Shown here: one piece after another, positions 50,061-59,178 of the stretch
Layout of the letters: each line of letters begins with the position of its first letter
Numbering within the stretch: position 1 is the stretch's first letter
NCBI GenBank assembly: GCA_946552115.1
Contig: CAMNRH010000007.1
Coordinates: forward strand, 41,751 to 105,750
Direction of reading: 5' to 3'
From: an uncultured Lachnospiraceae bacterium
GTDB lineage: Bacteria > Bacillota > Clostridia > Lachnospirales > Lachnospiraceae
DNA length: 64,000 nucleotides
Notes under the pieces: generated by a model
Told to the model about the DNA's origin: nothing
The model's database searches: none
What the model saw: the letters and a program-made list of their open reading frames with translations, nothing else
Program-made: the position numbers and the translations under genes

Positions 50061-50759
50061 ATGCTGGGAGGAATTGCCGCAATCGGCTCATATATGAATC
50101 ATTATCAATATTATAGTCCTTTACGCACGTCCAGGATATCACAGGCTATGCAGGTGCAGGCCGCGCAGAAAGCCGCGGCTTCCGCGTCCGCCGGGCGTGT
50201 CAGCGTTTCAGGCAGGGCGTCCAGTCCGGGCACTCCGGTCGAACCGGTAACTCCCATATCAGCAATAAATGCGAATGGCACGAATGGAGTAAGCCAGATG
50301 ATTCCGTTTTTGAGAAAAGGGATGGATCCGGCGGAATTTGCGGTACGTATGCGTATCCAGTACAGTGACGGATTGCCGACCGGAACAAGTATAAAAGGAA
50401 CGGCGGGGGCAGAAAGCGCACAGAAAGCATCCGAAGAAGGCGAATGTCAGACCTGTGAAAGACGAAAGTATCAGGATGGATCCGACGATGCCGGGGTTTC
50501 TTATCAGACTCCGACGCATATAGCGCCGGAGCAGGCGGCTTCAGCAGTGCTCGGGCATGAGATGGAGCATGTTGTCCGTGAACAGGCAAAGGCGGAAAGA
50601 GAAGGCCGAAAAGTGATCAGCCAGTCAGTGACGATGCATACGGCGATTTGTCCGGAATGCGGGAAAGCCTATGTATCAGGAGGAACAACGAGGACGACGA
50701 CGGCAGAAAGCCCGGGCGCCGGGATGCCTGTGCCGGAGCAGGATAACAATTCAAATTAA
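50061..50759 (+). CDS. SprA-like putative metalloprotein (HEMEH) encoded in the flagellar operon
   Basis: ECQTCERRKYQDGSDDAGVSYQTPTHIAPEQAASAVLGHEMEHVVREQAKAEREGRKVISQSVTMHTAICPECGKAYVSGG. Confidence 0.75.
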   Translation: MLGGIAAIGSYMNHYQYYSPLRTSRISQAMQVQAAQKAAASASAGRVSVSGRASSPGTPVEPVTPISAINANGTNGVSQMIPFLRKGMDPAEFAVRMRIQYSDGLPTGTSIKGTAGAESAQKASEEGECQTCERRKYQDGSDDAGVSYQTPTHIAPEQAASAVLGHEMEHVVREQAKAEREGRKVISQSVTMHTAICPECGKAYVSGGTTRTTTAESPGAGMPVPEQDNNSN

Positions 50760-50774
50760 GAGAGGGGATACAAA

Positions 50775-52427
50775 ATGATGTGGAGAAAGCATATCAAGAC
50801 GTTGGTCGGAATACGAATCGCGGCAGCGTTGATTTCTGTTCTTGTGTACAGTGTTTTAATCAGCGTGAATATTTTTGCAATTAAGGGAGCGGAAGCGGAC
50901 AATGAGGCGGCAGAGGTGCTGCTGTCGAATATTCAGGGTGCGGAGGTAGCGCATTATAAATGGTCCAGCGGATTGAGTAATGCATTATACGAAGGAACCG
51001 AATTTACCGGCAGTATGGATCCGACGGCCTGTGCGTTAGGAAAATGGCTGTACGGAGAGATGGATACGGAGAATAAAGAGATTATAGCTCTCAGAGATCA
51101 GATAGAGCCTCTTCATAAGGAGCTTCACGAATCAGCGAGTTATGTGCTGAACCTTATGAAAACAGATGAAAAAGGCGCACAGAAATATTATCAGGATACA
51201 ATACAGTCCAATCTCACAACATTAGTAGGACTTATGGATGAGATTGTGGCGGAGGGAACCGCACATAGTGAAGAGATTGGCGCGAGTATGCAGAATACAA
51301 TCTTTGTTATGCAGGTGATTTCCGGTGTTTGCTTTGTCGTAGTGCTTGGCTGTATGGCGAGTCTGATTTGGTATACTTTCCGCCGGATTGTTGACCCGAT
51401 TGTACAGATTACAGAGCAGACAAGGCCGCTTCAGGAGGGGCAGCTTGAGCTGAATATTGAATATACTTCAATCAATGAGCTGGGAGAACTGGCGTCTACG
51501 GTAAGAGATTCCCTACGTCTGATTCACACCTATGTGGCAGATATTAACCGGATTATGGGAGAGCTGTCAAAGGGGAACTTTGCAGTCAGCACGTCAAAAG
51601 AATTTATCGGGGATTTCCGAACGATTGAAATGTCAATTGACAGCTTTACACGTACGATATCCGGCGCGTTTTCTAATATTAATCAGGCGGAGCGTCAGGT
51701 GAGCGGCAATGCGGAGCAGTTATCCAGCAGCGCACAGTCGCTGGCTCAGGGAGCTACCGAGCAGGCGAGCGCAGTAGAGCAGCTGTATGCGACGTTAGAC
51801 GAGCTTTCCAAGAATGCGGCACGGAATGTAAGCGATTCTGCGGAGGCGCAGGAGAATGCACGTCTTACCGGAGAACAGGTTACGGTCAGCAGCGAGCAGA
51901 TGAAGCAGATGGTTGCTGCGATGAGTGATATTACACAGGCGTCTCAGGAGATTGGAAAGATTATTGCAACCATTGAAGATATTGCTTTTCAGACGAATAT
52001 TCTGGCGCTTAATGCGGCAGTTGAGGCGGCTCGTGCCGGTGAAGCAGGCAAGGGATTTGCCGTTGTATCCAGCGAGGTACGAAGTCTTGCATCGCGTTCC
52101 GATCAGGCTGCAAAGGCTACGAAAGAGCTGATAGAGAATTCTGTTCATGCGGCGGAGAGAGGAAGCAAGATCGTGGGAGAGGTTTCCGAGACCTTGAATA
52201 AGACATTGGAATTAATCACACAATCCAACAGCACGATTGGTATGATTGCAGAGGCGGTACAGGGTGAGGCAGCTTCTATCTCACAGGTTACAGAAGGAAT
52301 CAGTCAGATATCAGAGGTTGTTCAGACCAATTCCGCAAGCAGCCAGGAGTCGGCGGCAGTCAGCTCAGAGCTGTATGAGCAGGTGAAGATTTTAAGAGAG
52401 CAGACAAGTAAATTTAAATTGAAATAA
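50775..52427 (+). CDS. Methyl-accepting chemotaxis protein with CZB-like zinc motif in the region between the two TMs
   Basis: TM1, [35 protein letters not shown]...[12 protein letters not shown]2, [47 protein letters not shown]. Confidence 0.93.
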   Translation: MMWRKHIKTLVGIRIAAALISVLVYSVLISVNIFAIKGAEADNEAAEVLLSNIQGAEVAHYKWSSGLSNALYEGTEFTGSMDPTACALGKWLYGEMDTENKEIIALRDQIEPLHKELHESASYVLNLMKTDEKGAQKYYQDTIQSNLTTLVGLMDEIVAEGTAHSEEIGASMQNTIFVMQVISGVCFVVVLGCMASLIWYTFRRIVDPIVQITEQTRPLQEGQLELNIEYTSINELGELASTVRDSLRLIHTYVADINRIMGELSKGNFAVSTSKEFIGDFRTIEMSIDSFTRTISGAFSNINQAERQVSGNAEQLSSSAQSLAQGATEQASAVEQLYATLDELSKNAARNVSDSAEAQENARLTGEQVTVSSEQMKQMVAAMSDITQASQEIGKIIATIEDIAFQTNILALNAAVEAARAGEAGKGFAVVSSEVRSLASRSDQAAKATKELIENSVHAAERGSKIVGEVSETLNKTLELITQSNSTIGMIAEAVQGEAASISQVTEGISQISEVVQTNSASSQESAAVSSELYEQVKILREQTSKFKLK

Positions 52428-52447
52428 AGTGTAGATTTTTAATGAAA

Positions 52448-52492
52448 GATGCCGTTCCCGGACAGAAATCAGTTAGGGAACGGCATCCTTTT
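52448..52492. terminator. Hairpin terminator between convergent genes
   Basis: GATGCCGTTCCC...GGGAACGGCATC, then CTTTT. Confidence 0.75.
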
Positions 52493-53270
52493 AATGTCTT
52501 GGATTATCCTTTACTACCATGCATGCTTTTGTAGCTTCTACTGTAACATCAGAAATATATCTGTTAGTATAAAAGCTGAGCAGCGGGTCGACGGCGGCGG
52601 GCGTTGTTACAATATATTTCGGAAGCAGTCCGCTTAATGTCAGCGCGCATGTATCGGCAACACAGCGGTCGCAGGTACATACGTCAAATTGACGCATAAA
52701 ATAAATAATTTTATCATTTACAATTTCTTCCATAACATTAACTCTGGCGAAGTCCGGTGCGAGAGCTATTTCGGATTCGGGCTGAATTTCGGGTTCGGGC
52801 TGAGCCTGAGCTTCGGGCTGAGTTTCAGGTTCCGGCTGGGCCTGGTCTTCGGGCTGAGCTTCGGGCTGAGTTTCGGGTTCCAGCTGAGCCTGGGCTTCGG
52901 GTTCGGGATGAGCCTGGGCTTCCGGCTGAATTTCCGGCTCCGTTTTTGTTTGAACTTCCGGCTGCAGTTCCGTATGTTCCTGCGGCTGAGCCTCCGGTTC
53001 AGCCGGCGCTGCGTCCGTTTGTTCGTCAAATTGATTTGTTAATTGCCTCTGAATCAAATCCGCAACAGGATCTTCGGCTGTTGTATCAATAACAGATATA
53101 TTTTGTGCAGACGCGCCTGCTGCAGGTGCCGGAGCGGCGGGCTGTGGCTGTGCAGGTGAGGCTGCCGGCGCGTCTTCTCCGGATACAGCTTCTTCCGTTG
53201 CTTCCTGCTGATTGTCATGTCCGGCAATAAGATTTAATACATGTGCTGTTTTGTTGCTTTTTCTGGCCAT
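52491..53270 (-). CDS. ParA-partner protein: short basic N-terminus, PEAQ-rich repeat linker, C-terminal ComFB-like domain
   Basis: C-terminal VNVMEEIVNDKIIYFMRQFDVCTCDRCVADTCALTLSGLLPKYIVTTPA (ComFB CxCxxC pattern); start directly abuts the ParA-like stop. Confidence 0.8.
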   Translation of the reverse strand: MARKSNKTAHVLNLIAGHDNQQEATEEAVSGEDAPAASPAQPQPAAPAPAAGASAQNISVIDTTAEDPVADLIQRQLTNQFDEQTDAAPAEPEAQPQEHTELQPEVQTKTEPEIQPEAQAHPEPEAQAQLEPETQPEAQPEDQAQPEPETQPEAQAQPEPEIQPESEIALAPDFARVNVMEEIVNDKIIYFMRQFDVCTCDRCVADTCALTLSGLLPKYIVTTPAAVDPLLSFYTNRYISDVTVEATKACMVVKDNPRH

Positions 53271-54059
53271 TTATCTTACCTCCTGAACTGTTTTTTTTGA
53301 AGTCATAGTTATAACTTCCTGAAGGAAATTCCTGTAATCCTCGGATGGCTTGGCTGAGGGAGAATGATCAAAAATACTGAGACCGTGCGCGGGGGCTTCC
53401 GCAACGGATACGCTTGTACGTATTTGATTGTCAAATACACAGGTATCCATTTGAGAAGCAACGTTTTCCGCCAGCTCTTTCACTTCGCGGGCCAGGAGAG
53501 TCCGCTTATTGAATTTTGTAAGAATAATTCCCAATACATTCAGATTTGGATTTACGCTTTCGCGAACGGAATCAATCGTTTCTTTTAATTGAGTGACGCC
53601 CAACAGGCTTAAAATTTCAGGCGCCATAGGAATAATCAGATGATTTGCCGCCGCATATGCGTTAACCGTAAGAATATTTAGCGCAGGCGGCGTATCAATA
53701 ATGATATAATCATAATTTCCGACAACAGGCGCAAGAGCTTTTTTTAATAAAAGTTCCCTGCCTGCAGAGGTAAATTCAATCTCTGCGCTGCTTAATAAGA
53801 TATTAGAAGTGATAACGTCACAATAGTCTGTCAGCTGAATTGCTTCCTGGATAGGTACTTGTCCGGTCAATACGTCGTGAATGGTTTTACAGTCTTCGAT
53901 GTTGAGTCCAAGACTAAACCCCAGACTTCCCTGGGGATCCAAATCAATTGCCAGTACCTTTTTATTGTAAAATGAAATCAGGCCGGCAGCCAGAGCGCTG
54001 GATGTTGTAGTCTTTCCAACGCCGCCTTTCTGATTGGTGAGCGCAATTATAGTAGCCAA
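53271..54059 (-). CDS. ParA/Soj-family ATPase
   Basis: MATIIALTNQKGGVGKTTTSSALAAGL (deviant Walker A), LAIDLDPQGSLGFSLG, YDYIIIDTPPALNILTVNAYAAAN. TTG start at 54059 behind GGAGG; the track start is 54077. Confidence 0.93.
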   Translation of the reverse strand: MATIIALTNQKGGVGKTTTSSALAAGLISFYNKKVLAIDLDPQGSLGFSLGLNIEDCKTIHDVLTGQVPIQEAIQLTDYCDVITSNILLSSAEIEFTSAGRELLLKKALAPVVGNYDYIIIDTPPALNILTVNAYAAANHLIIPMAPEILSLLGVTQLKETIDSVRESVNPNLNVLGIILTKFNKRTLLAREVKELAENVASQMDTCVFDNQIRTSVSVAEAPAHGLSIFDHSPSAKPSEDYRNFLQEVITMTSKKTVQEVR

Positions 54060-54218
54060 AATAATTCCTCCATTCATAATTAAAACTTAGATTTAACTAT
54101 TATTTAAAGTATACTATATGCCGATAAATAAGTACAGAATAAATTTAAATTTGTAAAAATGCGGCGGGTTTTGCGTAGATGCTCTGCCGTGAAATATGAG
54201 TAAAAAGGAGAGATTACT

Positions 54219-56702
54219 ATGGCAACAACGATAGGAGGATTAACCACATCAACTACCAGTAATATCCGGGGATACGGCGGATTAGCCAGCGGCCTTGATA
54301 GAGATACCCTGATTGAAGGTATGACTTACGGAACTACCAGCAAGATTACCAGTCAGCAGAAAAAGAAGCAGCAGCTTGAGTGGAAGCAGTCAGCGGTTCA
54401 GAATATTACGAATCAGATGATTGCTTTTGCAAATAAGTTCACATCCTCATGGAGTTCGTCCAGTAACCTGTTCAGCTCCGTGCTTTGGGGGAGAAATAAA
54501 ATTACGACGACGGGCACGAACAGTAAATATGTGTCTATAACAGGTAATGCGAGTTCCGCAGACGCGATTACGATTATGGGAGTAAAGCAGCTCGCGGAGA
54601 AAGCAAAATGGTCTTCATCGGGACAGGTTTCCGATCAGACGCTGAAAACCGGAAAAATTGAAGTATATGATCCGTATGAGATTCATCACCTGATTGGCAA
54701 GGATATTGATTTTAAGGTTGGCGGAGATGAGAAAGCGACAACCGGCACGCTGAAGCTATACAGAGAGCAAAGGGACGCGGATGGCAATATCTTAAAGGAT
54801 GACGACGGCAATGACAAATTATATGATTACAGCACGAAAGAGAGCGCGCTCGCCGCTATTAAGGATCAAATGACAAAGCAAAAGGTGGGAGATAACGCGA
54901 TTTCTTCGATTGCGGATATAAGCCTTGACGCAGATGGGAAATTTGTGATTACAGGGAAAGGCTCTAATGCGGTTTCCATTACAGGCGGAAGTGCGATGAG
55001 CTATCTGGGATTTGACAGTAATAAATATTCACTTAATTCAGAGGGCATTACGGCAGAGTGGGAAGCTGATATTGTTGAAGAGGTAAACTTTGATAAGAAG
55101 ATAGCCGGAAAGAAGCTGACATTCTCTTATAACGGAAAGGCAAAGGATATTGCGATGCCGGGTCTGGATGAGTTAGAGAATGCAAAGACTCCCGAGGAGA
55201 AGATAGAATTAATCAGAAAGTCCATGCAGGATCAGATGGACAGCGCTTTTGGAAAGGGCAGGATTAAGGTTGGCGCTGAAAACGGAGCCCTCACCTTTAA
55301 GACGATGGATCCGTCAGAAAAAGATAAGGCGGATACAACCTCCACGCTTACGCTTGTATCAGGAAACGAAGATGTAAAAGAGGTTCTGGGGCTGGGCAGC
55401 GGTATGTCAAACCGTGTAAATCTGGGTAGGAAGCTTGTAGATGCAGGTCTGGGCCTTGATGCGGATACCTTTTATAAAAAAGATGCCAGCGGTAATGTGG
55501 AAAAGGACGCGGACGGCAATCCGATTCTGATTAGCAAGTCCATTAAAATAGGGGATGAAACGATAGAAATTACCGCAGATGATACCGTAAATTCATTGAT
55601 GAATAAAATCAATAAGAGCGGAGCTAACATTTCAATCAGCTATCAGAGTGCGGCGGATAAATTTACGATTACTTCTAAGGAAGACGGAGCCAGCGGCTCT
55701 TTCAATATAACATCGGACGACCAGGAATTTTTAAATAAAATTTTTGGAACAAAAGTAAAAAATGAGGATGGGACAGAGAGCTACAGGGCTATCGAAGGCA
55801 CCGGAAAAGATGCGATTGTCGCTATGAAGTATGCGGGGTCCGATGAGATAGTAGAGCTGATTCGCGATACGAATTCCTTTACAGTAGACGGATTAACAGT
55901 TAGTGTGAAAGGCAAATTCGGTTATAAGGACGGGGAAGTAATTACAGACGACCCGGATTCTGTTGTTGGAATTGATGCACAGGTAAATGCGGATTCTATC
56001 GTAGATGCAGTTAAGACTATGGTAGAGGAATATAACGCCATTATTGATCTGGTAAATAAGGAATTAACAACAAAGCCGGATCGTGAGTATGAGCCGCTTA
56101 CCAGTGAGCAGAAGAAAGAGCTGAGTGAAGATGAGATTAAGCTTTATGAGGAAAAGGCAAAGCAGGGTATGCTTTTTGCCGACAGTGATTTGAGAACACT
56201 GAGCAGTGATTTACGTTTCATTATCGGCGGAGGAATCGCACAGGAGCTGTCAGAGATGGGTATCAGTACCTCTAATTCTTACTCCGACAGCGGAAAGCTT
56301 ACCTTTGATGAGTCTAAGTTCCGCGCGGCGCTGGCAAATGATCCGGAGCGCGTGCAGAAGCTGTTTACAAGCTCATCTATTTCCAATCTGAGCGGAAATG
56401 GTACCAGTCAGGGAATTGCAACGGTGCTTAAGGGCGTAATGGATAAATATGTAAATACAATGGGTTCATGGGAGTCGAAAGGTATCCTTGTCCGTAAAGC
56501 CGGAACTGAGAGTTCGCCGCTCAGCCTTACAGAGAACTATATGTATAAGCAAATCGTGGAGTATAATAAACAGATTGCCAAGCTGCAGACTCTTCTGCAA
56601 TCAGAGAGAGACCGTTATATTCAGCAGTTTACAAGTCTGGAGACATTAATTTCTCAAATGAACAGCCAGAGCAGCTATTTAAGCCAGATTGGCGGCTACT
56701 AA
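54219..56702 (+). CDS. fliD: Flagellar filament capping protein FliD
   Basis: GGLASGLDRDTLIEGMTYGTTSKITSQQKKKQQLEWKQSAVQNI; C-terminal ADSDLRTLSSDLRFIIGGGIAQELSEMGISTSNSYSDSGKLTFDESKFRAALANDPERVQKLF. Confidence 0.95.
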   Translation: MATTIGGLTTSTTSNIRGYGGLASGLDRDTLIEGMTYGTTSKITSQQKKKQQLEWKQSAVQNITNQMIAFANKFTSSWSSSSNLFSSVLWGRNKITTTGTNSKYVSITGNASSADAITIMGVKQLAEKAKWSSSGQVSDQTLKTGKIEVYDPYEIHHLIGKDIDFKVGGDEKATTGTLKLYREQRDADGNILKDDDGNDKLYDYSTKESALAAIKDQMTKQKVGDNAISSIADISLDADGKFVITGKGSNAVSITGGSAMSYLGFDSNKYSLNSEGITAEWEADIVEEVNFDKKIAGKKLTFSYNGKAKDIAMPGLDELENAKTPEEKIELIRKSMQDQMDSAFGKGRIKVGAENGALTFKTMDPSEKDKADTTSTLTLVSGNEDVKEVLGLGSGMSNRVNLGRKLVDAGLGLDADTFYKKDASGNVEKDADGNPILISKSIKIGDETIEITADDTVNSLMNKINKSGANISISYQSAADKFTITSKEDGASGSFNITSDDQEFLNKIFGTKVKNEDGTESYRAIEGTGKDAIVAMKYAGSDEIVELIRDTNSFTVDGLTVSVKGKFGYKDGEVITDDPDSVVGIDAQVNADSIVDAVKTMVEEYNAIIDLVNKELTTKPDREYEPLTSEQKKELSEDEIKLYEEKAKQGMLFADSDLRTLSSDLRFIIGGGIAQELSEMGISTSNSYSDSGKLTFDESKFRAALANDPERVQKLFTSSSISNLSGNGTSQGIATVLKGVMDKYVNTMGSWESKGILVRKAGTESSPLSLTENYMYKQIVEYNKQIAKLQTLLQSERDRYIQQFTSLETLISQMNSQSSYLSQIGGY

Positions 56703-56721
56703 ACCGAAAAAGGGGAAAAGT

Positions 56722-57093
56722 ATGTATCAGAATGGATATGAACAGTACAAAATGCAGTCTATAAACACAATGACACGCGGTGAAATGCTTTTGCTTCTTT
56801 ATGACGAACTGGTAAAGCGTCTGACGCGGGCTCAGATTGCGTTGGAGGACGGAGATTATGAGTTGTTTGACAAGGCGATTCAGAGGTCAAAGGATATCAT
56901 ACATTATCTGGATAAAACATTAAACATGGAATATCAGATTAGTCATGAGCTGAGACGGATGTATGAGTTTTTCCTTTACGAACTCAGCAGACTGCAGGCT
57001 GGAAGAAACGGCGCTGTAATCCAGGAGCTGAAACCCCTTGTTATGGAGTTGCGGGATGCATTCAGGGAGGCCAGTAAGACGGCAGCTGTATAA
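56722..57093 (+). CDS. fliS: Flagellar export chaperone FliS
   Basis: MYQNGYEQYKMQSINTMTRGEMLLLLYDELVKRLTRAQIALEDGDYELFDKAIQRSKDIIHYLD. Start revised to 56722. Confidence 0.95.
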   Translation: MYQNGYEQYKMQSINTMTRGEMLLLLYDELVKRLTRAQIALEDGDYELFDKAIQRSKDIIHYLDKTLNMEYQISHELRRMYEFFLYELSRLQAGRNGAVIQELKPLVMELRDAFREASKTAAV

Positions 57094-57105
57094 TCGGGAG
57101 GTCAT

Positions 57106-57510
57106 ATGGAGAATAAAAAGGAGTTACTGACAGAGATTTTGAAGCGTGTTCAGAAGAATTATGTTCGTGTCGTAGAGCTCGAGCGTCTGACAAAGGAGAT
57201 GGGAACAGCACTGTCAAGAAATGATCAGGAGTCGGCACAGCTTCTCGTTAAGATGCGGCAGGAGGAAATGGATCAGATTAGTGAAAACAAGCAGGAGATC
57301 CGGATGCTCCTTATGACCTTAGACACAGCTGAACGGGATAGGCTTAAGGGATGGCTTGAAGGAAGAAGCGGAGAAGAGCCGGACAGCTTTGAAACAAAAA
57401 AGATTGCGGAATTGAGCAGTCAGCTTACACAGGTTCTGAATCGGACGATTAGTATTGATCAGGTAATCAATAAGAAGCTGGCCGGGAAAGATTCGTACTA
57501 TCAATCATAA
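57106..57510 (+). CDS. Small coiled-coil protein, possible flagellar chaperone (FliT/FlgN-like)
   Basis: Directly downstream of fliS, 134 aa, helical and charged. No specific signature recognised. Confidence 0.6.
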   Translation: MENKKELLTEILKRVQKNYVRVVELERLTKEMGTALSRNDQESAQLLVKMRQEEMDQISENKQEIRMLLMTLDTAERDRLKGWLEGRSGEEPDSFETKKIAELSSQLTQVLNRTISIDQVINKKLAGKDSYYQS

Positions 57511-57524
57511 ATAAAAGCAAGTAA

Positions 57525-57560
57525 ACACGGGCCTGCAGCTTTATAGCTGCAGGCCCGTGT
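57525..57560. terminator. Perfect 16-bp hairpin terminator between convergent genes
   Basis: ACACGGGCCTGCAGCT-TTAT-AGCTGCAGGCCCGTGT then TGTGTTTT. Confidence 0.9.
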
Positions 57561-57574
57561 TGTGTTTTAGAAAT

Positions 57575-58285
57575 TTATTCCGGAGCAATGCTCCAGAGCG
57601 GACCGCCACCGTTCGCCCCGTAGAGGAGCTCATCTAAAATCATCTGGATCTTCCACGGTTTCTGGGTATTTTCCAGGCTGGCAGGGTCGGCAATAGATAC
57701 CTTGTTTCCTGACCAGTAATCGTTAATAATTATAAAATGTCCCGAGGAAGTAAGGTGCCCCGGCCCCATCAGCGCAACAAGAATATGTCCGCTGGAAAGC
57801 TCGGCCAGCACATCCTTTTTCGTGTACTTCTGAAAGGATTTTGCCTGAAAGCCAAAAGCTTTTGCACCTTCCAGGATAAATTCATGCTTCGTTCCGGAAC
57901 CAGCAGACCAATATCCTTTTTCAGCCGCCCATTTTGCCATATCGGAGGGCAGCACAGTCTGCTCTGTAAAGCTGGAAACGATCATGGCAAGCGCAGTCGG
58001 GCCGCAGCCATATACGGCGATAGAATCCTGGCCGCCGTAAATTTTGTTTCCCCATCGGGAATCCTTTTGATTGTAATATGTAAGGAGCCCTACGCTGCTT
58101 GTAAGAGACAGCGTATAAACACCGTCGTTCACGACGGGCGTTTCTTTCGGTTCCGGCGCTGCGGGAGGCAGTTCGCGCGTATCAGAGGGGGTATCATGGG
58201 CGTCCGATGTCAAATCCATGCGGAAGAATGGAGCGCACCACAGCAGCGCAACGAGGAGTAAGCTGCTTAATAATCTCTTTTTCAT
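57575..58285 (-). CDS. Secreted C39-like (papain-fold) peptidase family protein
   Basis: Signal peptide-like N-terminus; YYNQKDSRWGNKIYGGQDSIAVYGCGPTALAMIVSS; GHFIIINDYWSGNKVSIADP. Confidence 0.85.
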   Translation of the reverse strand: MKKRLLSSLLLVALLWCAPFFRMDLTSDAHDTPSDTRELPPAAPEPKETPVVNDGVYTLSLTSSVGLLTYYNQKDSRWGNKIYGGQDSIAVYGCGPTALAMIVSSFTEQTVLPSDMAKWAAEKGYWSAGSGTKHEFILEGAKAFGFQAKSFQKYTKKDVLAELSSGHILVALMGPGHLTSSGHFIIINDYWSGNKVSIADPASLENTQKPWKIQMILDELLYGANGGGPLWSIAPE

Positions 58286-58390
58286 ATTTTCGTCCCGTTC
58301 TAATAATCTATATTGACTGTTTTATTTTAAACAAGTATAGTATACAATATAACTATCGGTAATTACCAGGGGAAATTAAGGCAGGAAATT

Positions 58391-59131
58391 ATGGCATTCA
58401 TTATTTTTGAGCATGTAACAAAAAAATTCCGGGATGAAGTAGCATTGGAAGATGTTTCTTTTGAGATAGAAAAAGGAGAGTTTGTATTTATCATAGGAAA
58501 AAGCGGAGCGGGTAAAAGCACGCTTTTAGATTTGATTTTGAAGCAGCAGGAGGTTACGTCGGGTAAGATTACTGTGGGCGGACGCAGGGTTGATATTATG
58601 AAACGGAAGAAGATACCCGCACACCGCCGAAGAATCGGTTTTGTGTCGCCGGAGGTAGGATTGCTTAAGGATCGTTCGGTATATGATAATATTTTGCTTG
58701 CGCTTCTTGCGACCGGAAAGACAAATGAGCGGGAGAAAGCGACGATCATGAGGGTGCTTGGGCTTGTGGGGCTTGCAGGAAAGTTTCAGTCATATCCGAA
58801 TGAGCTGTCCGGAGGCGAGCAGGCGAGAGTGCTTTTGGCAAGAGCATTGTCGGTTAGTCCGGAGCTGTTAATTGCGGATGAGCCCACGGCGAATCTTGAC
58901 GCGGATTCGGCATGGGATTTGATGCAGCTGCTGGCGGAGCTTAATTATCAGGGAATGACAATTCTTGTGGCAAGCCATGCGAGGGAGCTTGTTACGATTA
59001 TGAAAAGAAGGTGTATGACACTGATTGCAGGAACTCTTGCGGCGGATGAAAAGCATTCTATCTATAATCCGAAAGCGATTGATATATTTGAAGAGAGAAA
59101 AATATTAAACAATATGCAGAGAAAAAGATAG
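58391..59131 (+). CDS. FtsE/LolD-like ABC ATP-binding protein without an adjacent permease
   Basis: IIGKSGAGKSTLLDLIL, LSGGEQARVLLARAL, LLIADEPTANLD. Confidence 0.92.
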   Translation: MAFIIFEHVTKKFRDEVALEDVSFEIEKGEFVFIIGKSGAGKSTLLDLILKQQEVTSGKITVGGRRVDIMKRKKIPAHRRRIGFVSPEVGLLKDRSVYDNILLALLATGKTNEREKATIMRVLGLVGLAGKFQSYPNELSGGEQARVLLARALSVSPELLIADEPTANLDADSAWDLMQLLAELNYQGMTILVASHARELVTIMKRRCMTLIAGTLAADEKHSIYNPKAIDIFEERKILNNMQRKR

Positions 59132-59139
59132 AAAATATA

Positions 59140-59166
59140 TTATTTTTTTCTTTTAATGTCCGATAT
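59140..59166 (+). promoter_or_regulatory. Candidate weak sigma28 promoter
   Basis: TTATTTTT-N11-TCCGATAT: -10 matches GCCGATAA at 6/8, -35 at 5/8, correct spacing. Confidence 0.4.
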
Positions 59167-59178
59167 TATAATATAAAT

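Noticed and set aside
52689-53092. Two plus-strand repeat-rich ORFs
   Set aside because: Antisense reading of the PEAQ minisatellite of the ParA-partner gene.
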